Shown piece by piece: positions 18,824-27,168 of a stretch of DNA of 42,192 bases. Source of the DNA: an uncultured Acidimicrobiaceae bacterium (GTDB lineage: Bacteria; Actinomycetota; Acidimicrobiia; Acidimicrobiales; Ilumatobacteraceae); NCBI GenBank assembly GCA_903919455.1, contig CAIXIJ010000004.1, positions 1 through 42,192 of the forward strand. The letters are read 5' to 3'. The translations under genes and the position numbers were made by a program. The notes beneath the pieces were generated by a model that was not told the DNA's origin, ran no database searches, and saw only the letters and a program-made list of their open reading frames with translations. The number at the start of each line of letters is the position of its first letter. Within the stretch, counting starts at the first letter, position 1.

Positions 18824-20611
18824 TCAGAGCGAGGCGGCGAGCTGCTGCAGCTGAGCGTGCAGTTCAGCAGGCAGCGTCTCGCCGAACTTGGCGAAGTGCT
18901 CCTCGATCTGCGGGATGGCACTCTTCCAACCGTCGGCGTCCACCTCGAGCAGCGTGGCGAGATCATCGTCGCTCACGTCGAGCCCGGTGAGGTCGAGATC
19001 GCCCGCCAGCGGTAGGTCGCCGATGGCGGTGCGGGTGGCGGCGGCCGTGCCGGCCACACGCTCGAACACCCACTTCAGCACGCGGCTGTTCTCGCCGTAG
19101 CCGGGCCACAGGAAGCGGCCGTCCTCGTCGCGGCGGAACCAGTTCACGAAGAAGATCTTCGGCAGGTTCTCTTCCGTGCTGGCCTTGCCCACCTTCAGCC
19201 AGTGGGCGAAGTAGTCGGCCATGTTGTAGCCGCAGAACGGCAGCATGGCCATCGGGTCGAAGCGCAGCACACCGGCGGCGCCCTGCTGGGCAGCCGTGGT
19301 CTCGCTGGCCATGATGCTGCCGAGGAACGTGCCGTGCTCCCAGTCGAACGCCTGGGTGACGAGCGGCACCGTGGTGCGGCGACGGCCACCGAACAGGATG
19401 GCGCTGATGGGCACACCGGCGGGGTCTTCCCACTCGGCGGCGATGGCCGGGCACTGGTTGGCGGGTGCCGTGAAGCGGGCGTTGGGGTGCGCGGCCGGGG
19501 TATCGGTCTCGGGCGTCCAGGCGTTGCCCTTCCAGTCGGTGGCACGAGCGGGCTTGTCGTCGCTCATGCCTTCCCACCACACATCGCCCTCGCTGGTGAG
19601 CGCGGTGTTCGTGAAGATGCTGTTACCCCACAGGCTGTGCATCGCGTTCGCGTTGGTGTCCCAGCCGGTGCCGGGGGCCACGCCGAAGAAACCGGCTTCA
19701 GGGTTGATGGCGTACAAGCGGCCGTCGTCGCCGAACTTCATCCAGCAGATGTCGTCGCCGATGGTCTCGGCCTTCCAGCCCGGGATGGTGGGCACGAGCA
19801 TCGCGAGGTTGGTCTTGCCACACGCGCTGGGGAAGGCAGCGGCGATGTACTTGCTCTCGCCCTGCGGGTTGGTGAGCTTGAGGATGAGCATGTGCTCGGC
19901 CAGCCAGCCGTCGTCGCGGGCCATCACCGAGGCGATGCGCAGCGCGAAGCACTTCTTGCCGAGCAGTGCGTTGCCGCCGTAGCCGGAGCCGAAGCTCCAG
20001 ATCTCGCGGGTCTCGGGGAAGTGGACGATGAACTTGTTGTCGGGGTTGCACGGCCATGCCGAGTCGGGCTGACCTGGCTGCAGCGGGGCGCCCACCGAGT
20101 GCAGGCACGGCACCCACTGGTTGTCGCCGAGGACGTCGAGCGCGCCCTGGCCCATGCGGGTCATGATCCGCATGTTGGTGGCCACGTAGGCGGAGTCGGT
20201 GAGCTGCACGCCGATGTGGGCAATGGGTGAGCCGAGCGGGCCCATGCTGAAGGGCACCACGTACATGGTGCGACCCTGCATGCAGCCGGCGTAGAGCGAG
20301 GTCATCTCGGCACGCATCTCCGACGGCAGGCGCCAGTTGTTGTTCGGGCCGGCGTCCTCAGGGCGCTCAGAGCAGATGAACGTGCGGTCTTCCACGCGTG
20401 CCACGTCGCCCGGGTCGCTGTGGGCCCAGTAACTGTTGGGGCGCTTTGCCTCGTCGAGCTTGGTGAACACGCCGGCATCGACCAGTACGTTGCACAGGCG
20501 GTCGTACTCCTCGGCCGAACCGTCGCACCAGTAGATGTCGTCGGGCTGCATGATGGATGCCCATTCGGCGACCCACTGCTGGAGGCGCTGGTTGGTGGTG
20601 GTTCCGCTCAT
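18824..20611 (-). CDS. pckG: Phosphoenolpyruvate carboxykinase (GTP)
   Basis: A 595-residue gluconeogenic enzyme that converts oxaloacetate and GTP to PEP, GDP and CO2. GTP-class hallmarks are present: [19 protein letters not shown] for substrate binding, the P-loop [13 protein letters not shown] with the reactive Cys, [30 protein letters not shown] for Mg/Mn and GTP, and the later [11 protein letters not shown]. Length is normal. The ATG at 20611 has AAGGAG nine bases upstream (20626-20621), a proper ribosome-binding site, unlike many leaderless neighbours. With kgd it places the PEP/oxaloacetate and 2-oxoglutarate nodes in one neighbourhood. Confidence 0.97.
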   Translation of the reverse strand: MSGTTTNQRLQQWVAEWASIMQPDDIYWCDGSAEEYDRLCNVLVDAGVFTKLDEAKRPNSYWAHSDPGDVARVEDRTFICSERPEDAGPNNNWRLPSEMRAEMTSLYAGCMQGRTMYVVPFSMGPLGSPIAHIGVQLTDSAYVATNMRIMTRMGQGALDVLGDNQWVPCLHSVGAPLQPGQPDSAWPCNPDNKFIVHFPETREIWSFGSGYGGNALLGKKCFALRIASVMARDDGWLAEHMLILKLTNPQGESKYIAAAFPSACGKTNLAMLVPTIPGWKAETIGDDICWMKFGDDGRLYAINPEAGFFGVAPGTGWDTNANAMHSLWGNSIFTNTALTSEGDVWWEGMSDDKPARATDWKGNAWTPETDTPAAHPNARFTAPANQCPAIAAEWEDPAGVPISAILFGGRRRTTVPLVTQAFDWEHGTFLGSIMASETTAAQQGAAGVLRFDPMAMLPFCGYNMADYFAHWLKVGKASTEENLPKIFFVNWFRRDEDGRFLWPGYGENSRVLKWVFERVAGTAAATRTAIGDLPLAGDLDLTGLDVSDDDLATLLEVDADGWKSAIPQIEEHFAKFGETLPAELHAQLQQLAASL

Positions 20612-20682
20612 GACGGGACTCTCCTTCGGGGGAAAGCGGGCACTCCGTTGTGCACTGGCGTCATTGTGGCAAACACTGAGTG

Positions 20683-20715
20683 AAAAACAGAAACGCCCGG
20701 CCATTCTGGCCGGGC
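20683..20715 (-). terminator. Intrinsic terminator of the rpmB-cold-shock unit
   Basis: A perfect 9-bp stem (20707-20715 with 20695-20703, 3-base loop) is followed on the minus strand by a T-rich tail (GTTTCTGTTTTT). It lies 58 bases after the stop of the cold-shock-like gene and upstream of pckG. Confidence 0.85.
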
Positions 20716-20773
20716 AGTTTCCATCGATTGTTCCGATCGCACTGATCGGCTCCCGTGATAGGGGCGAGCGGCA

Positions 20774-20998
20774 TCAGGCTCCGGGGGTCTCCATGTCGAC
20801 CTCGCTGCCGAGGCGCAGCCGGGTGGCGCGGCCCTCGTCGTCGAGGTCGAAGACGACCCGCTGACCCTGACGCAGGGTACGAAAGATGGACCCCTCGAGC
20901 GCATCGCTCGAGAGATCGAATTCGGGGAGATCGCCGGTGTCGGCGACGACGGTGCCGTCGCCCGACGTCGGGTCGTAGCTCTTGACGACGCCCTGCAC
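20774..20998 (-). CDS. Small cold-shock-like (OB-fold) protein
   Basis: A 74-residue protein. The sequence VQGVVKSYDPTSGDGTVVAD matches the first two strands of a cold-shock/OB domain (GxVKxYdxxxGxGfi), and RQGQRVVFDLDDEGRATRLRLG matches the later strands. The classic RNP aromatic residues are only partly kept (the FGFI and VFVH blocks are not standard), so it may bind nucleic acid weakly or differently from CspA. Start GTG 20998 lies eight bases after the rpmB stop, so it is probably co-transcribed with rpmB and ends at the terminator 20683-20715. Confidence 0.78.
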   Translation of the reverse strand: MQGVVKSYDPTSGDGTVVADTGDLPEFDLSSDALEGSIFRTLRQGQRVVFDLDDEGRATRLRLGSEVDMETPGA

Positions 20999-21006
20999 GG
21001 CGGGCC

Positions 21007-21198
21007 TCAGCCGGCCTTGACGATCTTGCCGCTCTTGATGCAGCCCGTGCATACGTAGAGGCGCTTGGGCGAGCCACTCACGAGGGCGCGGACGCGTTGG
21101 ATGTTCGGGTTCCAGCGTCGCTTGGTACGACGGTGGGAGTGCGACACGTTCATGCCCCAGCTCGGGCCCTTGCCACAGACTTCACACACTGCTGCCAT
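21007..21198 (-). CDS. rpmB: 50S ribosomal protein L28
   Basis: A 63-residue ribosomal protein. The N-terminus MAAVCEVCGKGPSWGMNVSH and the core RRTKRRWNPNIQ are typical of L28. Two Cys pairs (CEVC and CTGC) make this the zinc-binding version. Start ATG 21198 matches the family start and follows a weak AG-rich site. It is divergent from the fakA-like gene, the usual arrangement upstream of recG in many Gram-positive genomes. Confidence 0.97.
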   Translation of the reverse strand: MAAVCEVCGKGPSWGMNVSHSHRRTKRRWNPNIQRVRALVSGSPKRLYVCTGCIKSGKIVKAG

Positions 21199-21276
21199 CA
21201 GACTTCTTCTTCCGTACAGATCGATTCGAGCGGAAGGAGGGTACCAGCAGGACTGCCCGGAACACCACGTCGCCAG

Positions 21277-21282
21277 TAGAGT
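21277..21282 (+). promoter_or_regulatory. -10 hexamer of the fakA-like gene
   Basis: TAGAGT ends seven bases before GTG 21290. It supports GTG 21290 as the start instead of longer frames that run back through rpmB. Confidence 0.5.
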
Positions 21283-21289
21283 CGCGGCT

Positions 21290-22972
21290 GTGCCCACCCT
21301 CGAACGTTTCAGCCATGAGGCGCTACGCCACACTGTCGTCGCGTTCCGCGACACGATGAAGGCCCACGCTCCCGGCATCAACAAGCTGAACGTGTACCCG
21401 GTGCCCGATGGCGATACCGGCACGAACATGGCTCGCACCCTGGATGCGGTGGTCGCCGAGCTCGACGGTGCGCCAGCAGGTATGGACCCCACGTGCGACG
21501 CCATTTCTCACGGCAGCCTCATGGGCGCCCGCGGCAATAGTGGTGTCATCCTCAGCCAGATCCTGCGTGGTTTGGCTTCCACCCTGAAGGGCGGGGCGGA
21601 GGCCACGGGCGCGAAAGTGGCTGAAGCACTGAAGGCCGCCAGCGCATCCGCCTATCAGGCGGTGCTGAAACCGATCGAAGGCACCATCCTCACGGTGGTA
21701 CGCGAGTCCGCCGATGGGGCACACGCTGCTGCGGAGCGGGGCGAGTCGCTTGCCGGCGTTCTGCACGCCGCCCGCGCCTCGGGTAAGGCGGCACTCGACC
21801 GCACGCCCGAGATGCTGCCCGTGTTGAAGGACGCCGGAGTGGTGGATGCCGGCGGAGCCGGGTTCATGCTGCTGCTCGATGCCGCACTGCACGTGGTCGA
21901 CGGCGTGCCGCTGCCCGAGCCGGAAGACTTCGACGGTCCGTCCGCCGAGCAACTCGATGCCGTGGCCCATCGCCACACCGACGGCGAGGTCGATGTCAGC
22001 GAGCTTCGCTACGAGGTGATGTACTTCCTCGACCTGGCCGACGAGCACATCCAAGCCTTCAAGGAGGGCTGGGGTGAGATCGGCGGCTCCATCGTCGTGG
22101 TGGGTGGCGATGGCATCTGGAACTGCCACGTGCATACCAACGACATCGGTGCCGCCGTCGAGGTGGCGCTGGATCTCGGCGGCCGCCCGAAGCAGATCCG
22201 CGTCACCGACCTGTTCGAGGAGGTCGCCGAAGAGCATGCCCTTCGCGAGCAGCAGCTCGGGGTGCATCACCCTCGGGCGGGTGCAGGTCTACCGCCGGTC
22301 ACGTGCGCCGTGGTCGCGGTGTCCAGCGGCGACGGGCTGTCGGAGTTGTTCGGCCAGCTCGGAGTGCAGGGCGTCATCACGGGCGGACAGACGCTGAATC
22401 CGTCCACGGCAGAGCTGTTGGCCGCAGTGGAAGCCGTGAACGCCCAGCAGGTGATCGTGCTGCCGAACAACAAGAACATCATCCCCGTTGCCGAGCAACT
22501 GGCGGCGCTCACCTCCAAGCAGGTGGTGGTGGTGCCCACGCGCTCCATGCCCGAGGCGCTGGCAGCGCTGGTGGTGTACGACCCCGAGGCTGATGCCGAC
22601 GAGAACCGTGCCGAGATGGCCGATGCCGCGGAGTCCGTGGTCACCGGTGAGGTCACCCAGGCCGTGCGATCCACGAACAGCGATGCCGGCGCGATCGGCG
22701 AAGGCGACTGGATCGGCATCGCCGCCGGCGCCAACTCCGCCGTGAAGGGCATCGTCGCCGTCAGCGGCACCCTCGACGGCGCCACGGTTGCACTGCTCGA
22801 GCAACTCGTGCAGCCCGGCGCCGAGATCGTCACCGTGGTGGAGGGCGCCGATGCCACGCCCGGCCACACCGACGTCATTCATGCCTGGCTCGACGAGCAC
22901 CGCCCCGGTGTGCAGGTGGAGGTGCATCGCGGCGCCCAGCCGCTGTACCCATACCTGTTCGGCGTGGAGTGA
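21290..22972 (+). CDS. fakA: DAK2/DegV-type kinase (YloV/FakA family)
   Basis: A 560-residue protein. The N-terminal DhaL-like ATP-binding domain has LNVYPVPDGDTGTNMARTLD with the Mg-binding Asp residues and SLMGARGNSGVILSQILRG. The C-terminal half has VVAVSSGDGLSELFGQLGVQGVITGGQTLNPST and VIVLPNNKNIIPVAEQ, the FakA/YloV signature. In Gram-positive bacteria FakA phosphorylates fatty acids held by a DegV-type FakB to acyl-phosphate for phospholipid synthesis; whether this actinobacterial homologue does so is unproven. It precedes recG with a four-base overlap, a conserved pairing. PlsX, another source of acyl-phosphate, lies 6 kb downstream. Confidence 0.9.
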   Translation: MPTLERFSHEALRHTVVAFRDTMKAHAPGINKLNVYPVPDGDTGTNMARTLDAVVAELDGAPAGMDPTCDAISHGSLMGARGNSGVILSQILRGLASTLKGGAEATGAKVAEALKAASASAYQAVLKPIEGTILTVVRESADGAHAAAERGESLAGVLHAARASGKAALDRTPEMLPVLKDAGVVDAGGAGFMLLLDAALHVVDGVPLPEPEDFDGPSAEQLDAVAHRHTDGEVDVSELRYEVMYFLDLADEHIQAFKEGWGEIGGSIVVVGGDGIWNCHVHTNDIGAAVEVALDLGGRPKQIRVTDLFEEVAEEHALREQQLGVHHPRAGAGLPPVTCAVVAVSSGDGLSELFGQLGVQGVITGGQTLNPSTAELLAAVEAVNAQQVIVLPNNKNIIPVAEQLAALTSKQVVVVPTRSMPEALAALVVYDPEADADENRAEMADAAESVVTGEVTQAVRSTNSDAGAIGEGDWIGIAAGANSAVKGIVAVSGTLDGATVALLEQLVQPGAEIVTVVEGADATPGHTDVIHAWLDEHRPGVQVEVHRGAQPLYPYLFGVE

Positions 22973-25113
22973 CGGACGGCGTGAGCGACCAATCGCCGCT
23001 CACCCTGCGCGACCTGTCGCAGATCGGCGTCGATCGCCTGAAGGGGGTTGGCGAACGCAAGCTCGCATCGCTGCGTGATGTGGGCGTGGAGACCGTACTC
23101 GACCTGCTCACCACCTATCCGCGCCGCTGGGTAGACCGCACGAACGAGTGCCGGGTCAGCGATCTGGCGCCTGGGCAGGAAGCGCTGGTGCTGGTCACCG
23201 TGCGCAGCGTCAGCAAGCGACCCACCAAGAATCGGCGCACCATCGTGGAGGCCGTGGTCGGCGACGGCAGTGGCCGGTTCCACATCGTGTTCTTCAACCA
23301 ACCCTGGCGCGAGAAGCAACTTCGTGAAGGGCTGCAGGTGGCGTTGTTCGGCAAGCCGGAGGTGAAGTACGGCGGGCTGCAGATGGCGAACCCCATCGTC
23401 GACCTCATCGGCGACCGCACGGGCAAGATCGTGCCGATCTATCCGCAGAGCGAGAAGGCCGCCCTCACCACCTGGGAGATCGCCGGGTGGGTGGAGGACG
23501 CACTGAAGCGCTGCGAACCTCGCGGTATCGCCGACCCGGTGCCGGCTGCGGTGGTGCGTCGCCTGGGCATGGTGGCGAGGCATCAGGCACTCGCGAGCAT
23601 CCATCTGCCCGAGACCTACGCCGAGAAGGAAGTGGCCCGCCGCCGACTGGCGTTCGACGAACTGCTGCGGGTGCAAACCGTGCTCGTCATGCGCAAACGC
23701 GCCCTCGAACGCGAGAGCAAAGGCATCCGCCACACCATCGACGGCGAGCTCACCGGGCGGCTGCGTGCTGCGCTGCCGTACGAGCTCACCGGAGCGCAGC
23801 AACGAGCCATCGGCGAGATCGAAGTCGACCTCGCCGGCCCGCATCCGATGCACCGGCTGCTGCAGGGCGACGTCGGCGCAGGTAAGACGCTCGTCGCGGT
23901 CAGTGCCATGCTCACTGCGGTGCAGGGCGGGCATCAGGCAGCGTTGATGGCGCCCACCGAAGTGCTGGCCGAGCAACACGCTGCCGGAGTCCGGCGGTTG
24001 CTACAGGGTGTCACCGTGCCCGACCCGGGCAATCTGTTCGGCGACCGCGCCCTGCGGGTGGAACTGCTCACCAACCGCATCACCGGTGCTGATCGCAAAG
24101 CCGTGATGGCCGGGCTCGCGGATGGCACGGTCGACATCGCCATCGGTACGCACGCCCTCATCCAAGACGCCGTGCAGTTCCACAGTCTGGGCGTGGTGGT
24201 GGTCGACGAACAGCACCGCTTCGGCGTAGAGCAGCGTGCGGCATTGCGCGACAAGGGCGACGGCGAACTGGTGCCCGATGTGTTGGTGATGACCGCCACA
24301 CCCATTCCGCGCACCGCAGCCATGACGGTGTACGGCGACCTCGACGTGAGCGTGCTCGACGAGCTGCCGCCGGGCCGTACACCAATCCGCACGAAGTGGG
24401 CGAACGGGGCGCTGATGGAGCAGGGCGCGTGGGCCACCGTGCGTGAGCAGGTGGCCGAGGGTCGTCAGGCGTACGTCGTGTGCCCGCTCATCGAGGAGAG
24501 CGAAAAGCTCGAGGTGGCCAGCGCCGAGGAAACGTTCGAGCGTCTGGTGCATCAGGAATTGCAGGGGCTCCGCATCGCGCTGCTGCACGGCCGCATGCCG
24601 TCGGCCGAGAAGGAAGCCGTGATGGACGCGTTCCGTCGCGGCGAGTTCGACGTGCTCGTGGCCACCACGGTGATCGAGGTAGGGGTCGACGTGCCCAACG
24701 CCACCGTGATGGTGATTCTCGATGCCGATCGGTTCGGCATCGCGCAGTTGCACCAGTTGCGCGGTCGCGTCGGTCGTGGCGCGCACGAGAGTACGTGCTG
24801 GCTGGTCACCCAGGAGGTGGAGGACCACAACCCGCGCGTGCAGGCTTTGGTCGACAGCACCGATGGCTTCGTGCTGGCCGAGGCCGACCTGGAACTGCGC
24901 GGCGAAGGCACGTTGATGAACACCGCGCAGAAGGGCCGCAGCGACCTGAAGATCGCCTCGTTGCGCAAGGATCGCGAACTGGTCGAGCTCGCCAGGGGAG
25001 TGGCTTTCGAGATCGTCGATGCCGATCCGTTGCTGGAACGCCACCCGCTGATGCTCGACGATGTGCGCCTGCTGTTCACCGACGACGACGAGGCGTTCCT
25101 CTTCAAGAACTGA
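22969..25113 (+). CDS. recG: ATP-dependent DNA helicase RecG
   Basis: A 714-residue helicase that remodels stalled forks and Holliday junctions. The N-terminal wedge domain (OB-like, residues about 1-170) is followed by SF2 motifs: LLQGDVGAGKT (Walker A), MAPTEVLAEQHA, VVVDEQHRFGVEQR (Walker B, DEQH), MTATPIPRT (III), then ATTVIEVGVDVPNA and QLRGRVGRG (V and VI). The C-terminal part with LKIASLRKDRELVELAR is as in the family. Start GTG 22969 overlaps the previous stop (GTGA); GTG 22981 is an alternative. Confidence 0.97.
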   Translation: MTDGVSDQSPLTLRDLSQIGVDRLKGVGERKLASLRDVGVETVLDLLTTYPRRWVDRTNECRVSDLAPGQEALVLVTVRSVSKRPTKNRRTIVEAVVGDGSGRFHIVFFNQPWREKQLREGLQVALFGKPEVKYGGLQMANPIVDLIGDRTGKIVPIYPQSEKAALTTWEIAGWVEDALKRCEPRGIADPVPAAVVRRLGMVARHQALASIHLPETYAEKEVARRRLAFDELLRVQTVLVMRKRALERESKGIRHTIDGELTGRLRAALPYELTGAQQRAIGEIEVDLAGPHPMHRLLQGDVGAGKTLVAVSAMLTAVQGGHQAALMAPTEVLAEQHAAGVRRLLQGVTVPDPGNLFGDRALRVELLTNRITGADRKAVMAGLADGTVDIAIGTHALIQDAVQFHSLGVVVVDEQHRFGVEQRAALRDKGDGELVPDVLVMTATPIPRTAAMTVYGDLDVSVLDELPPGRTPIRTKWANGALMEQGAWATVREQVAEGRQAYVVCPLIEESEKLEVASAEETFERLVHQELQGLRIALLHGRMPSAEKEAVMDAFRRGEFDVLVATTVIEVGVDVPNATVMVILDADRFGIAQLHQLRGRVGRGAHESTCWLVTQEVEDHNPRVQALVDSTDGFVLAEADLELRGEGTLMNTAQKGRSDLKIASLRKDRELVELARGVAFEIVDADPLLERHPLMLDDVRLLFTDDDEAFLFKN

Positions 25114-25139
25114 ACTCGTGTGGGGTGAGCGCGAAATTG

Positions 25140-25157
25140 GTCAGATCTGACTAGATT
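25140..25157 (+). promoter_or_regulatory. Palindromic operator and -10 box of the toxin-antitoxin pair
   Basis: A perfect 12-base palindrome GTCAGATCTGAC (25140-25151) abuts a TAGATT hexamer (25152-25157), which ends six bases before the antitoxin ATG at 25164. A Phd-type antitoxin dimer bound there would block the promoter, the usual autoregulation of these modules. Confidence 0.65.
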
Positions 25158-25163
25158 CCCCTC

Positions 25164-25406
25164 ATGAGCGCTGTCAGCATCTACGAGGCCAAGTCGCATC
25201 TGTCGCAACTGATTGCGCAGGTGGAGCGCACCGGCGAGGAGGTAGTCATCCGTCGTCACAACGTGCCGGTGGCCAAGCTCGTGCCGTTCCGGCCTGTCAT
25301 CCAGCAGCGCCAACTCGGTGGGTGGGAGGGCGAAGTGGAGTTCGCATCCGACTTCGACGTACTGCCTGTCGAACTCGGCGCGGCATTTGCGGGCGAGCAT
25401 CCGTGA
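25164..25406 (+). CDS. Type II antitoxin, Phd/YefM family
   Basis: An 80-residue antitoxin. The N-terminus (SVSIYEAKSHLSQLIAQV-like, then GEEVVIRRHNVPVAKLVPF) is the Phd/YefM DNA-binding fold. The C-terminal 30 residues (WEGEVEFASDFDVLP) are acidic, as expected of the toxin-neutralising part. It overlaps the toxin gene by four bases (GTGA). The promoter has a palindrome suited to self-binding. The module sits between recG and the DUF3105 gene, inside an otherwise conserved housekeeping order, so it was probably inserted there. Confidence 0.92.
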   Translation: MSAVSIYEAKSHLSQLIAQVERTGEEVVIRRHNVPVAKLVPFRPVIQQRQLGGWEGEVEFASDFDVLPVELGAAFAGEHP

Positions 25407-25786
25407 GCGCCTTGCTGCTCGACACCCATGTCGTGCTGTGGGCGTTCGCTACTCCTGAACGACTGCGGCCAGCGGTGCGTCGCGAGATCGTCGATCCGCG
25501 CAACGCAGTGTTCGTATCGGCTGCGTCGGTGTGGGAGGTGGAGATCAAGCGGGCGATCGGGAAACTGCGAGCGCCGGAAGGGTTCGGCGAACTGTGTCGC
25601 CAGCGCGGGTTCGATGCGCTCGACATCACCTTCGAGCATGCGGTGGCGGCCGGTGCCCTGCCGGCGCACCACGCGGATCCGTTCGATCGGATGCTCATCG
25701 GTCAGGCGCAGGTGGAGCACGTCACCGTGGTCACGGCCGACGAAGCCTTCCGGAGCTACGACGTAGCGGTGATGTTCGCTGGCTGA
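25403..25786 (+). CDS. vapC: PIN-domain toxin (VapC-like RNase)
   Basis: A 127-residue PIN-domain ribonuclease, partner of the Phd-type antitoxin just upstream. The acidic residues of the active site are visible: Asp in LLLDTHVVLW, Glu in ASVWEVEIKRAIGKL, Asp in HHADPFDRMLIGQA and Asp in VVTADEAF. This variant (DTHVVLWA...DPFDRML) is the group usually paired with Phd-like antitoxins. Start GTG 25403 overlaps the antitoxin stop. The likely target is a tRNA or rRNA, as for other VapC toxins, but the sequence does not say which. Confidence 0.92.
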   Translation: MSALLLDTHVVLWAFATPERLRPAVRREIVDPRNAVFVSAASVWEVEIKRAIGKLRAPEGFGELCRQRGFDALDITFEHAVAAGALPAHHADPFDRMLIGQAQVEHVTVVTADEAFRSYDVAVMFAG

Positions 25787-25811
25787 CGCGTCGTTGCTGG
25801 CGCCCATCGGC

Positions 25812-25817
25812 CAGAAT
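25812..25817 (+). promoter_or_regulatory. -10 hexamer of the DUF3105 gene
   Basis: CAGAAT ends six bases before the ATG at 25824. It selects this ATG over an upstream in-frame start at 25794 and predicts a leaderless mRNA. Confidence 0.4.
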
Positions 25818-25823
25818 GGTCGT

Positions 25824-26411
25824 ATGCGCCGAATCGCCGCCGTACTGCTCGTTGGTCTCACCTTGCTCGCCGCGTGCTCCAGCGATGGGGGCGGGGTGGT
25901 CGCCACCGACGACGCCACGACACCCACCGAGAAGCCCGGCGCCATCATCCCGCCGCCGTCCCAGGTGGTCGAGCCCGAAGGCGTGCAGACCTTCACGGGG
26001 CTCGAGCAGACCCACGTCGACACGCCGGTGGACTATCCGCAGAACCCACCCGTCGGTGGCCCGCACAACCCGCAATGGCAGACGTGCGCGTTCTACGACA
26101 AGCCGATCATGAAAGAACGCGGCGTGCACTCGATGGAGCACGGTGCGGTCTGGATCACCTACACGCCCGGCCTTCCCGCCGCTCAGCTCGACATCCTCAA
26201 GGAACTCCAGGCGGCTGGCAAAGAAGTGCTCGTCACTCCGTACGAAGGTTTGCCTTCGCCCTTGGTGGCGACGGCATGGGGCAAGCAACTCACGCTGCAG
26301 ACCGCCGATGATCCCAAGCTCGTGCAGTTCGTGCAGTACTTCGACGACGGCCCGCAGACCCCGGAAACGAATACCCCCTGCGCGCAGGGTGTGACCGAGA
26401 CGGTCGGCTGA
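25824..26411 (+). CDS. DUF3105 lipoprotein
   Basis: A 195-residue exported lipoprotein with a signal peptide and lipobox (LLAAC, Cys18). After an acidic, Thr-rich linker the domain carries the DUF3105 pattern: PPVGGPHNPQWQTCAFYDKP followed by HSMEHGAVWITY, with conserved His residues that could bind metal. The domain ends near the C-terminus. Function of the family is unknown. Start ATG 25824 fits the signal peptide and the hexamer just upstream. Confidence 0.88.
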   Translation: MRRIAAVLLVGLTLLAACSSDGGGVVATDDATTPTEKPGAIIPPPSQVVEPEGVQTFTGLEQTHVDTPVDYPQNPPVGGPHNPQWQTCAFYDKPIMKERGVHSMEHGAVWITYTPGLPAAQLDILKELQAAGKEVLVTPYEGLPSPLVATAWGKQLTLQTADDPKLVQFVQYFDDGPQTPETNTPCAQGVTETVG

Positions 26412-26606
26412 TCAGTAGGTGGGGTCGGGCGCTCCCGGCTCGTCCTCGTCGTCGGGCATCACGAGATCCCAGCGATCGCGGCAGTCCTCGCAGCGGTAGG
26501 CCACGATGTCGCCCGGCAGCCACACACCGTCTTCGCGTGGCATCGAGAGCAGGTGGCAGCGACCGCCGCAATCGATACAGATGATGGTGGGTTCGGGCGT
26601 GAGCAC
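26412..26606 (-). CDS. Small zinc-ribbon protein, unknown function
   Basis: A 64-residue protein with two Cys pairs (ICIDCGG and YRCEDCRD) separated by about 28 residues, which would form one zinc ribbon. The C-terminal tail is acidic (MPDDEDEPGAPDP). Start GTG 26606 has CAGACT (26618-26613) six bases upstream, so it is probably leaderless. It is divergent from rsmD and convergent, with adjacent stops, to the DUF3105 gene. The compact ribbon, codon structure and promoter support a real gene; a transcription or RNA-related role is only a guess. Confidence 0.7.
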   Translation of the reverse strand: MLTPEPTIICIDCGGRCHLLSMPREDGVWLPGDIVAYRCEDCRDRWDLVMPDDEDEPGAPDPTY

Positions 26607-26611
26607 GCCCC

Positions 26612-26618
26612 TAGTCTG
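26612..26618. promoter_or_regulatory. Overlapping divergent -10 boxes for the zinc-ribbon gene and rsmD
   Basis: CAGACT on the minus strand (26618-26613) serves GTG 26606. TAGTCT on the plus strand (26612-26617) is seven bases before ATG 26625, the start of a tiny open frame, and 24 bases before the rsmD start. Confidence 0.45.
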
Positions 26619-26624
26619 GCCGCA

Positions 26625-26651
26625 ATGCGAAGGATGTGGGCATGCGCGTGA
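26625..26651 (+). CDS. Possible leaderless 8-residue upstream ORF of rsmD
   Basis: ATG 26625 lies at leaderless distance from TAGTCT and reads MRRMWACA before TGA 26649-26651. This frame runs across the rsmD ribosome-binding site and past its ATG at 26642, so translating it could affect rsmD initiation. It contains a Cys codon, as do some actinobacterial cysteine-sensing leader peptides. Short ORFs of this size occur by chance, so the call is tentative. Confidence 0.25.
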   Translation: MRRMWACA

Positions 26652-27160
26652 TTTCTGGTGAACTCGGTGGGCGCAAGCTCGTGGCTCCTGCTGGCGATAC
26701 GACGCGTCCCACCACCGACAAGGTGCGCCAGGCGGTGTTCAACTCGCTGGGCAGCATGGGTGTCATCGAGGGTGCTGTGGTGGCCGACCTCTATGCAGGG
26801 TCGGGAGCGCTGGGTATCGAAGCCCTGTCGCGAGGTGCCGAACGCTGCATCTTCGTAGAACGCGATCGCGCTGCCCTGCACGCACTACGTGAGAACATTT
26901 CGGCACTGGGCCTCGGCGAGCGGGCTTCCGTGCATGCCACCGACGTGATGGCGTGGGTGCCGGCCATGCGCAACGTCGACATCGCATTCATCGACCCTCC
27001 CTACGCGTTCGACGCGTGGGCGAATCTTCTGCCGTTGGTCGACGTCGGCATGGTGGTGGCGGAAGCCGATGATCCGGTAGAGGCCCCCGAGGGCTGGGAG
27101 GTCGCCCGATCGAAACGGTACGGGCGCACCTGGGTGACCGTGCTCGAACGGCTAGCCTGA
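26642..27160 (+). CDS. rsmD: 16S rRNA (guanine966-N2)-methyltransferase RsmD
   Basis: A 172-residue SAM-dependent methyltransferase for G966 of 16S rRNA. The start MRVISGELGGRKL is typical. The SAM motif VADLYAGSGALGIEALSRGA and the catalytic IDPPYAF near residue 118 are clear. ATG 26642 is chosen over GTG 26636 because AAGGA (26630-26634) lies seven bases upstream and the family begins M-R-[VI]-I. It precedes coaD by eight bases, the widespread rsmD-coaD pairing. Confidence 0.95.
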   Translation: MRVISGELGGRKLVAPAGDTTRPTTDKVRQAVFNSLGSMGVIEGAVVADLYAGSGALGIEALSRGAERCIFVERDRAALHALRENISALGLGERASVHATDVMAWVPAMRNVDIAFIDPPYAFDAWANLLPLVDVGMVVAEADDPVEAPEGWEVARSKRYGRTWVTVLERLA

Positions 27161-27168
27161 CCCGTCAC

